Of a stretch of 8,072 nucleotides of DNA, positions 1 to 5,617 are shown one piece after another. This DNA comes from Candidatus Omnitrophota bacterium. Its GTDB lineage: Bacteria; Omnitrophota; Gorgyraeia; Tantalellales; Tantalellaceae. The notes under the pieces are model-generated. The model did not search any database. It was not told the origin of the DNA and saw only the letters and a program-made list of their open reading frames with translations. The stretch covers positions 1 through 8,072 of the forward strand of contig JAGLIU010000019.1 of assembly GCA_023142805.1 (NCBI GenBank). The letters are read 5' to 3'. The number at the start of each line of letters is the position of its first letter. Positions within the stretch are counted from its first letter, which is position 1. Position numbers and translations under genes: made by a program.

Positions 1-67
1 AAAACGTTTTTTAAGAATATAAGCCGGAATATAAAAAAACAGGAGTGACAATTTAAGAAAGGGAAAA
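1..67 (+). promoter_or_regulatory. 5' leader of the discoidin-GH113 gene
   Basis: This is a short AT-rich leader cut off by the window edge. It begins with the perfect 10-bp palindrome AAAACGTTTT (1-10), the type of core found in LacI-family operators. It then carries a direct repeat of GAATATAA at 15-22 and 27-34. The AAAGGG at 58-63 is the likely ribosome binding site for the GTG start at 68. AGGAG at 41-45 is a stronger Shine-Dalgarno match but has no in-frame start codon at a useful distance. The promoter itself is probably upstream of the window. The operator reading is speculative because the left flank is missing. Confidence 0.4.
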
Positions 68-1654
68 GTGAAAAAAATATTTAATTCAACAGCGATACTG
101 TTACTTATGACAATGGTTGTTTTTTCAGGATGTAGTCAGCAACAGGCTACAGAAGAGGTTAAGATCAATGAAGGAGAACCTTTGGTGTATCTTGCCGCTG
201 TAGGGGCTGTAGCGTCGAGTTTTGATAAAACTCCCGACTGGGCTCCGGAACCTAACCCCATGGCACCTGCTGATGGTAATATGCTTACGCGTTGGTCAAG
301 CGGGTATGAAGAAGGTGAGCAATGGATCTATTTTGAGCTTGGAAAAGAGAGTGTTGTAAGTGATGTTATCGTGAGATGGGAACGTGCTCATGCTACCGAA
401 TATAAGATACTTGTGTCGAAAGACGCTAAAAAGTGGAAAGAAGTATATCACGAAAAATCATCAAAAGGAGGAAGCCAGGAGGCTGTTTTTTCTTCTGCTA
501 GATGTAAGTATGTGAAGATACTGGGACTTAAGAGAGTAAATTTGTCCTGGGGTATATCGATATGGGAAGTTGAGATATACGGTCCTAAGAGTGAAAATTC
601 GCAAGCCGTCATAACAAAATCCCAATATCTCTCTAAAGGCGAGGATGAGACAAAAAAAGAAGAAGCGGCGGAGTTGATCAAGAAGTTAGCGGCTGAGGTT
701 GTTCCCTTAAGCAAAAATGATTTTCAGAAGGGTATTGTGTATACTTCGTGGATGGCGGATGAGTTATCTGATCCGGCCTCAGATTTTACGTTAGCCGGTC
801 TTAAAGAGATGGGTATGGATACCATAGCTATAATGATCCCGGCGTATCAGGAAACCTTGCGTTCCGAGAAAGTTTTTGTGAATGACGGCCCTAGTGGGGA
901 TACACCTACGATGGAGTCTCTGAAACACGCTATTCAGACATGTCATAAACTCGGGATGAGAGTTATGCTCAAGCCGCATGTTGATCCGCGTACGGATGAG
1001 GCCAGGATAAATATAATGCCTTCTGAAAAATGGTTTGATAGTTATGAAGCGTTTATCGTCAAGTACGCGAAGTTCTCTCAGGAGAACAATGTGGAAATGT
1101 ATTCCATCGGGACAGAGCTTGAAGCAACCAGTTTTGAGGCTTGGACGCATAGATGGGATCAGCTAATTGTTAAAGTAAAGGCTGTTTATACCGGAGCTCT
1201 CACTTATTCGGCTAACTGGACGGAATATAAAGAGGTGCCTTTTTGGGACAAAATGGACTATGTAGGACTAGACGCGTATTTTCCTTTGACAAATGACAAT
1301 GAGGCTTCACTTCAGGACCTTATAGATTCATGGGAGGGAATAGCGGATGAAATAGAAGAATGGAGACAGGAAAAGGGGTTAACAGATAAGGGTGTTGTGC
1401 TTACAGAGATAGGGTATCCTTCAGCCGATGGCGCGAACAGGCAGCCGTGGGTGGCTATATCGGAGACAGAGGATCAGCAGGAACAGGCGGATTGTTTGGA
1501 AGCTGTGTTTACGGTATTACATAAACGGTCGTGGTTTAAAGGGTATTACGTCTGGCAATACTTCCCCCAGGAAAGATGGAGTCCATTAGGATTTACTGTT
1601 GACGGGAAACGGGCGGAAGAGGTTATAAGAAAATGGACAAATAGTTTGACGTGA
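68..1654 (+). CDS. Lipoprotein with F5/8 type C (discoidin) domain and GH113-like glycoside hydrolase barrel
   Basis: This is a predicted surface or periplasmic lipoprotein that binds and hydrolyses a polysaccharide, most likely a beta-1,4-mannan. Residues 1-22 are a lipoprotein signal ending in the lipobox FSGC (Cys22). The +2 Ser would favour outer-membrane sorting under the E. coli rule. Residues about 38-172 form a discoidin fold (TRW at 74-76, ISIWEVEIYG at 163-172), which commonly binds sugars. A Glu/Lys-rich, probably helical linker spans about 175-215. The barrel (about 219-528) shows GH113 motifs: KPHVD at 302-306, IGTEL with Glu350 as candidate acid/base, LDAYFPL at 401-407, and LTEIGYPSADGA with Glu447 as candidate nucleophile. 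The GTG start is chosen because it gives a complete signal peptide, has AAAGGG just upstream, and no other in-frame start precedes it. It is first in a probable three-gene operon. The GH113 assignment is from motifs, and the substrate is inferred from the family. Confidence 0.85.
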   Translation: MKKIFNSTAILLLMTMVVFSGCSQQQATEEVKINEGEPLVYLAAVGAVASSFDKTPDWAPEPNPMAPADGNMLTRWSSGYEEGEQWIYFELGKESVVSDVIVRWERAHATEYKILVSKDAKKWKEVYHEKSSKGGSQEAVFSSARCKYVKILGLKRVNLSWGISIWEVEIYGPKSENSQAVITKSQYLSKGEDETKKEEAAELIKKLAAEVVPLSKNDFQKGIVYTSWMADELSDPASDFTLAGLKEMGMDTIAIMIPAYQETLRSEKVFVNDGPSGDTPTMESLKHAIQTCHKLGMRVMLKPHVDPRTDEARINIMPSEKWFDSYEAFIVKYAKFSQENNVEMYSIGTELEATSFEAWTHRWDQLIVKVKAVYTGALTYSANWTEYKEVPFWDKMDYVGLDAYFPLTNDNEASLQDLIDSWEGIADEIEEWRQEKGLTDKGVVLTEIGYPSADGANRQPWVAISETEDQQEQADCLEAVFTVLHKRSWFKGYYVWQYFPQERWSPLGFTVDGKRAEEVIRKWTNSLT

Positions 1655-1664
1655 GTGAAGTGAA

Positions 1665-1671
1665 AAAGGAG
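1665..1671 (+). promoter_or_regulatory. Strong ribosome binding site of the soluble beta-sandwich gene
   Basis: AAGGAGG lies 5 bases before the ATG at 1677, inside the 22-bp gap after the upstream stop codon. It fixes the start and supports translation from a shared transcript. Confidence 0.75.
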
Positions 1672-1676
1672 GAAAA

Positions 1677-2264
1677 ATGAAAAAAGCAATATTAACATTG
1701 ATGGTAGCGGGATTGTTGTTAACAGGAGTAAGTGTATCTGCTGAAGAGGAAGTTCTTTTCAGTTTTGAGAAGGGTCTGGAAGGTTGGGATATCCCCAGTT
1801 GGGCATTTGAAAAACCTGATCATGTTCAAAAAGAGATAAACTCGTCTGATCTCTACGCGTCTGAGGGAAGTAGCAGCCTTGAGGTTCTGGCGGATTTTCC
1901 CGGCGGCAAATGGACAGGTGCCATAGTTGAGGTAATGCAATTCATGGACTGGACAGATGCCAACATGATCGCATGTGATGTATATGTGCCCGAGGACGCG
2001 CCTCAGGGGCTGAAAGCTTCTATAATACTAACTGTTGGAGACGCGTGGAAATGGGTTGAAATGAGCAGATCTTACGAATTAGTTCCCGGTGAATGGATCA
2101 CATTGAAAGGTGACTTGTTACCGGGTAGTATCGATTGGAGAAGAGTACAGGTAGACGAAGCTTTTCGCAAGGATATACGCAAACTGGATGTAAGGATATG
2201 CTCAAACAATAAGCCCGCGTATACCGGATCGCTATATGTTGACAATGTAAGGCTTATAAAATAA
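1677..2264 (+). CDS. Exported small beta-sandwich protein, probable carbohydrate-binding module
   Basis: This 195-residue protein has a signal-peptidase-I signal (residues 1-22, cleavage expected after VSA22), so the mature form of about 173 residues should be soluble in the periplasm or secreted. The rest is a single domain resembling the jelly-roll carbohydrate-binding modules found beside glycoside hydrolases. It opens with a FSFEKGLEGW motif (28-37), where such modules typically have 'fd-fE-gl-gW', and closes with GSLYVDNVRL (184-193), the usual final strand. It is rich in Trp and Tyr (W37, W42, W79, W92, W124, W126, W140, W154), some of which could stack on sugars. No catalytic motif is visible. 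It sits 22 bp after the discoidin-GH113 gene and 26 bp before its own paralogue. Exact CBM family is not recognised, and the binding role is inferred from fold features and context. Confidence 0.75.
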   Translation: MKKAILTLMVAGLLLTGVSVSAEEEVLFSFEKGLEGWDIPSWAFEKPDHVQKEINSSDLYASEGSSSLEVLADFPGGKWTGAIVEVMQFMDWTDANMIACDVYVPEDAPQGLKASIILTVGDAWKWVEMSRSYELVPGEWITLKGDLLPGSIDWRRVQVDEAFRKDIRKLDVRICSNNKPAYTGSLYVDNVRLIK

Positions 2265-2290
2265 AACTATTGTTTAACAAAGGGGAAGAT

Positions 2291-2977
2291 ATGAGTGTTT
2301 TTCGGAAAAAATATGCCGGTTTATTTATTTTGATGTTCTGTGTAACGGTGTTTTGTTTTACCGGTTGTGGCAAGGAAGAGGCCGCGGATGATAAAACTAA
2401 GGCAAGTACGGAGAAAGAGGTAAAAGTAGCGGTTCCGTCCAGTGCTCCGATAACAGAAGAAAGAGTATATTACGGGTTTGAGGAAAATCTAAGTGGTTGG
2501 GAAATACCTCTATGGTCGCAAGGTAAATCGGACTATGTCGCGGAAGAAATATTGGTTTCTGATGAATTTTCTTCCCATGGAGACAAAAGTATGAAGATCA
2601 CGTCGAATTTTCCCGGGGGACTTTGGGCGGCGTCATTAGTTGAGATACAGCAATATCTGGATCTTAGTCCCTATAGAGTGGTTAGGGCGGATGTTTATAT
2701 TCCGCAGGATGCTCCCGTAGGTCTAAAAGCAAAGTTTATATTGACGGTGGGAGAGAATTGGAAATTTGTTGAAATGAGCCGTAGTGTACCGTTAGTGCCC
2801 GGCGAATGGATCGTGTTAAACGCTAACATAGAACCCGGGAGCTATGATTGGAAAAGGGTTGTGCCTGACGAAGATTTTGCGCGGGATGTAAGGAAGATCG
2901 CTATAAGAATAGAATCAAATCGTAAACCGCGATACATTGGTTCGATATTCATTGATAACATTCGAGCCGGAAAGTAA
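2291..2977 (+). CDS. Lipoprotein paralogue of the upstream beta-sandwich protein
   Basis: This 228-residue lipoprotein carries signal residues 1-25 and the lipobox FTGC (Cys26). A polar Lys/Glu/Ala linker (27-57) leads to a beta-sandwich domain (about 59-228). By hand alignment that domain matches residues 26-195 of the preceding gene over 170 positions without a gap, at about 86 identities (51%). Shared blocks include FPGG (107-110), VEMSRS (160-165), LVPGEWI (168-174) and PGS.DW.RV (182-190). The two genes are clearly a tandem duplication in which one copy gained or kept lipid anchoring. The start at ATG 2291 is preferred over an in-frame TTG at 2270, because AAGGGGAAG lies just before the ATG and the signal peptide then begins properly with MSVFRKK. 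It is likely a tethered carbohydrate-binding protein. No enzyme motif is seen. Confidence 0.75.
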   Translation: MSVFRKKYAGLFILMFCVTVFCFTGCGKEEAADDKTKASTEKEVKVAVPSSAPITEERVYYGFEENLSGWEIPLWSQGKSDYVAEEILVSDEFSSHGDKSMKITSNFPGGLWAASLVEIQQYLDLSPYRVVRADVYIPQDAPVGLKAKFILTVGENWKFVEMSRSVPLVPGEWIVLNANIEPGSYDWKRVVPDEDFARDVRKIAIRIESNRKPRYIGSIFIDNIRAGK

Positions 2978-2981
2978 GAAC

Positions 2982-3053
2982 AAAAATCAGGTATCAGGTT
3001 TGTGACGAAAAAGGTATTGATCTTGTGTCCCGAACTTTATGCCTGATTTTTTT
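2982..3053 (+). terminator. Large-loop hairpin with T tract after the beta-sandwich gene
   Basis: AAAAATCAGGTAT (2982-2994) pairs with ATGCCTGATTTTT (3039-3051), 13 bp with one G-U, and a run of seven T follows from the stem into 3053. The loop of about 44 nt has a weak inner helix, GTTTG (2998-3002) with CGAAC (3031-3035). It starts 4 bp after the stop codon of the lipoprotein gene and probably ends the first transcript. The large structured loop, which holds a 14-codon open frame, is unusual for a simple terminator. Confidence 0.65.
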
Positions 3054-3066
3054 ATAGTGTTAGTTA

Positions 3067-3096
3067 GAATTTATTAGTTCTCTCAGAAAATATAAT
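3067..3096 (+). promoter_or_regulatory. Candidate promoter for the second GH113 gene
   Basis: A perfect TATAAT lies at 3091-3096, in the gap between a terminator and the gene starting at 3138. The -35 region is weak: GAATTT at 3067-3072 gives an 18-bp spacer. An inverted repeat, GTTCTC (3077-3082) and GAGAAC (3106-3111), flanks the -10 element and could be an operator. A ROK repressor is encoded in the same downstream transcript, so autoregulation is plausible but unproven. Confidence 0.5.
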
Positions 3097-3125
3097 GTTT
3101 TACCGGAGAACAATCGAGAATTAAG

Positions 3126-3135
3126 AAAGGAAGGA
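3126..3135 (+). promoter_or_regulatory. Ribosome binding site of the anchored GH113 gene
   Basis: The purine run AAAGGAAGGA, ending 2 bases before ATG 3138, supports that start. The preceding TTAAGAAAGG matches the leader of the first GH113 gene (53-62). Confidence 0.6.
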
Positions 3136-3137
3136 TC

Positions 3138-4187
3138 ATGAATATTAAAAAAATAATTCCAATAATTGTTATATTGCTTATTGTCGCGGCAATTGTCGGA
3201 GTGAGATTAATGAAACAGCCGTCTGTTCCTTTGGAGTTTCAGAAAGGAATTGGATATGTTACATGGTCTCAGGACGGGTATCTGAATCCACAAGCGTGTA
3301 AATCCCTAGCAAAAATTAAGGGTATTAACAGCAACTGGATCAGTGTTCTTGTGACATGGTATCAGACAACTCCATGGAGCGGAGATATTAGGAAAACAGA
3401 TAAAACGCCTTCGGATGAATCTGTTATTCAGGCTATAAATACGGCACATAAGTTGGGATTGAAAGTTATGTTTAAATTACATCTGGATCTTCTTGATAAG
3501 TCCGACGGTAGCTGGCGTGGTGAGATAGGCGCTACAGATGAAGCTGCCTGGGAAGAATGGTTTGAGAAATATACGGATTTTGTTATGTACTACACGAAAA
3601 TGGCCAATGAACAAAATGTAGAAATGATATGTGTAGGAACAGAACTTTCAACTTCCGCCGCGGTTAAAGGGTATATGTGGAGGGATCTTATAGGGACAGT
3701 CAGAAAGAATTACTCCGGAGCGTTAACTTATGCCGCGCATTGGGACAGATATCCGGATATAAGATTCTGGGATGTCTTGGATTATGTCGGGATCAACGCG
3801 TATTTTCCATTAACTGAAAAAATGGTGCCTACACTTGAAGAACTTAAAGAAAATTGGGTCAAATGGGTTGAAGAGATAGAGGAGTTTCAGTCAAGAGTAA
3901 ACAAACCCATTATTTTTCCGGAAATAGGATGTTCTTCAGCTGATGGAGCGGCTATAAGGCCGTGGGAGCATGTGCCTAGAACCGAGGTAAATCTTCGGTT
4001 ACAAAATGATTATTATCGCGCGTTGTTAGAGGTTTTTTGGGAAAAAGAGTGGTTTTATGGTCTCTACTGGTGGTATTGGGGGACTAATCCCAATATGGGT
4101 GGAGTGTATAACCGGGGTTTTACTCCTCAAAATAAACCAACTGAGGAAACTATAAAGAAATGGTTCAGTAAATCAGTTAGAAAATAG
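3138..4187 (+). CDS. Membrane-anchored GH113-like glycoside hydrolase
   Basis: This is a second GH113-type barrel of 349 residues without accessory domains. Residues 6-22 are a continuous hydrophobic segment after Lys4-Lys5. There is no lipobox Cys (the first Cys is 54) and no good cleavage site, so it should be a signal anchor placing the enzyme on the outer face of the inner membrane. The catalytic barrel starts at FQKGIGY (34-40), matching FQKGIVY in the first enzyme. It continues with FKLHLD (112-117), WRGEI (126-130), VGTEL with Glu169 as candidate acid/base, LTYAAHW (196-202), INAYFPL (219-225) and FPEIGCSSADGA with Glu262 as candidate nucleophile. The Trp-rich WWYWG (311-315) and GFTPQNKP (327-334) complete the family pattern. 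KLH replaces the KPH seen in the other copy. Likely role: hydrolysis of mannan-type oligosaccharides in the periplasm (family inference). It is followed by the ROK regulator at 22 bp. Confidence 0.85.
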   Translation: MNIKKIIPIIVILLIVAAIVGVRLMKQPSVPLEFQKGIGYVTWSQDGYLNPQACKSLAKIKGINSNWISVLVTWYQTTPWSGDIRKTDKTPSDESVIQAINTAHKLGLKVMFKLHLDLLDKSDGSWRGEIGATDEAAWEEWFEKYTDFVMYYTKMANEQNVEMICVGTELSTSAAVKGYMWRDLIGTVRKNYSGALTYAAHWDRYPDIRFWDVLDYVGINAYFPLTEKMVPTLEELKENWVKWVEEIEEFQSRVNKPIIFPEIGCSSADGAAIRPWEHVPRTEVNLRLQNDYYRALLEVFWEKEWFYGLYWWYWGTNPNMGGVYNRGFTPQNKPTEETIKKWFSKSVRK

Positions 4188-4209
4188 TTCCGGCAGGCAG
4201 GATTTAATT

Positions 4210-5469
4210 ATGAAAAGCTTTGTTGTTAAGGAAGACAGGTTAAGCGAAAAAGAGCGTAGGAATCTCAGTATACTTGATGCTATCCGTAGAGGGAAGGAAG
4301 TATCTCGCGCGGAAATTTCTAAGACTACCGATCTTAACATTGTTACGATATCCAATTATGTGAATAAATATATCAAGAGTAAGATGGTTTTTGAAACCGG
4401 GCTGGATATATCCACCGGTGGAAGAAGACCGGAATTGCTTAAATTAAATTGCGAATATGGATATAGTATAGGTATTGATCTGGGATTCCCTCAGATAACG
4501 GACGATTCTATAATCGTAGGTGTTGTGATGGATCTTTCCGGTGAGGTTAAGGCTAAAGAAGTGATCAGAAAAGAGAACGATTCTTTTGAGGTTTTGATCG
4601 AGAAAGTTGTGGATCTTACGGATATTTTGATACAAAAGACCGGGATTTCTTTATCCGACGTAAAAGGTATAGGAGTAGGTATCTGGGGTGTTCTTGACAG
4701 GTACAAAGGTATGGTTAGATATGCCGTGGAGGAAGAGAAGATAGTAAGCTATACAAAATTATCAGGTGCATTGGAAGATAGATTTAATGTTCCGGTTGAG
4801 GTAGAACATGACGCTACATTAGCGGCTTTTGGTGAAAGATGGGCAGGTATAGGAGCTTCAAGTGTTGTGGAAAATCTTATATTTTTATGTTCGGATTCCA
4901 GCTGTGGTTTTATTATCCGCGATGAAATATATTACGGATCCGGTAAAAGCGCGGGAGAGTTGAATATTAATCCCCCGATTTCAGGAGAGGAATCTGATAA
5001 AAAAAAATGTTGGTCCAGTTATGATTATGGATGTTGTATGCGTTCCAGAGGAATTGATCTTGGGATAGTGAGTAGTCTTACGGATCATTTTACTGAAAAT
5101 ATGGAGGAAAACTCGATTATTATGGATTTGGCCGGGGGTGATGTTAGCAATATAAGTTTTGGTAAGGTTGTTGAAGCCGCCGAAAAAGGTGATGAATTAG
5201 CAAAAAAAACTATAGCGGAAGCCGGAGAGTATCTTGGCGCGAAGATAGCGTTTTTAGTCAATCTTTTTAACCCTGAAATGATCATTATAGGTAGAGGTGT
5301 GGAGAAGGCCGGAGACAGTTTTTTTTCTTCGGTAAGGAAAGCTGTAAGGAAATGGGCCTATGATGAATCTGTTAAAATTGTTAAAATAGTTCCGACTAGT
5401 TTGGGCGAAGAGGTTGTTGCTGTGGGTGCGGCCGCGCTTATTATACAGAAGGCATTCGCGAAGATATAA
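4210..5469 (+). CDS. ROK-family transcriptional regulator with degenerate sugar-kinase site
   Basis: This is a 419-residue, Mlc/NagC/XylR-type architecture that should bind DNA and respond to an intracellular sugar. Residues about 15-80 form the winged helix-turn-helix (SRAEISKTTDLNIVTISNYV, 32-51) and end in the usual wing GGRRPELLKLN (70-80). The ROK fold follows: GIDLG at 88-92, GIGVGIWGVLD at 153-163, and EHDATLAAFGERWAG at 199-213, with Asp201 at the catalytic Asp position. Several kinase hallmarks are altered. The phosphate loop is GIDLGFPQ followed by an insertion. The expected GEIGH reads GELNI (249-253), so the zinc-ligand His is lost. The CxCGxxGCxE motif is reduced to Cys267, Cys275 and Cys276. 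It therefore probably lacks kinase activity. AGG at 4199-4201 sits 8 bases before the ATG. Cotranscription with the anchored GH113 gene suggests local and possibly autoregulatory control. Confidence 0.85.
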   Translation: MKSFVVKEDRLSEKERRNLSILDAIRRGKEVSRAEISKTTDLNIVTISNYVNKYIKSKMVFETGLDISTGGRRPELLKLNCEYGYSIGIDLGFPQITDDSIIVGVVMDLSGEVKAKEVIRKENDSFEVLIEKVVDLTDILIQKTGISLSDVKGIGVGIWGVLDRYKGMVRYAVEEEKIVSYTKLSGALEDRFNVPVEVEHDATLAAFGERWAGIGASSVVENLIFLCSDSSCGFIIRDEIYYGSGKSAGELNINPPISGEESDKKKCWSSYDYGCCMRSRGIDLGIVSSLTDHFTENMEENSIIMDLAGGDVSNISFGKVVEAAEKGDELAKKTIAEAGEYLGAKIAFLVNLFNPEMIIIGRGVEKAGDSFFSSVRKAVRKWAYDESVKIVKIVPTSLGEEVVAVGAAALIIQKAFAKI

Positions 5470-5617
5470 AAATAGTTTATCGTTAATAGTTAGTAGTGTT
5501 CTGTACGCGGGGTTATATAAGCATAAGTTGGGGTACGCACAAGTTGTCTAAAAGGGTAAATATTAAGGCAGAGAGACTATGAACATCAAAATGATAACTA
5601 AACAAAGGGGAGGGTAA
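5470..5617 (+). promoter_or_regulatory. Intergenic region before the sugar-binding protein gene
   Basis: This is a 148-bp gap without a clear terminator for the ROK gene. A weak promoter candidate is TTAGTA (5490-5495), an 18-bp spacer, then TATATA (5514-5519). The words TAGTTAG (5487-5493) and TAGTGTT (5494-5500) also occur, in swapped order, before the second GH113 gene (3061-3067 and 3055-3061). A 12-codon frame, 5579-5617, ends with TAA directly abutting the next ATG and contains its ribosome binding site. Read-through from the ROK gene remains possible. Confidence 0.35.
5606..5614 (+). promoter_or_regulatory. Ribosome binding site of the sugar-binding protein gene
   Basis: AGGGGAGGG, 3 bases before ATG 5618, decides the start. 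The bases form the last sense codons of a 12-codon upstream frame that stops at 5615-5617. Confidence 0.6.

Noticed and set aside
791..1150. 119-codon open frame on the - strand inside the first GH113 gene
   Set aside because: It is antisense to the conserved catalytic barrel, has no ribosome binding site of note and its product resembles nothing. The same applies to antisense frames at 448-714, 1719-1940, 4173-4355, 4444-4635, 4491-4706 and 5085-5285.
68..1654. GH5, GH26 or GH53 as the family of the catalytic barrels
   Set aside because: The combination FQKGI.Y, K.H.D, GTEL, AYFPL and EIG.SADGA fits the GH113 pattern better, though a formal profile search was not possible here.
2270..2290. 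TTG at 2270 as start of the second beta-sandwich gene
   Set aside because: It adds seven polar residues before a normal lipoprotein signal, and the Shine-Dalgarno AAGGGGAAG is placed for ATG 2291.
4210..5469. Annotation of the ROK protein as a glucokinase
   Set aside because: An N-terminal winged helix is present and the phosphate loop and zinc motif are degraded, which points to a regulator.
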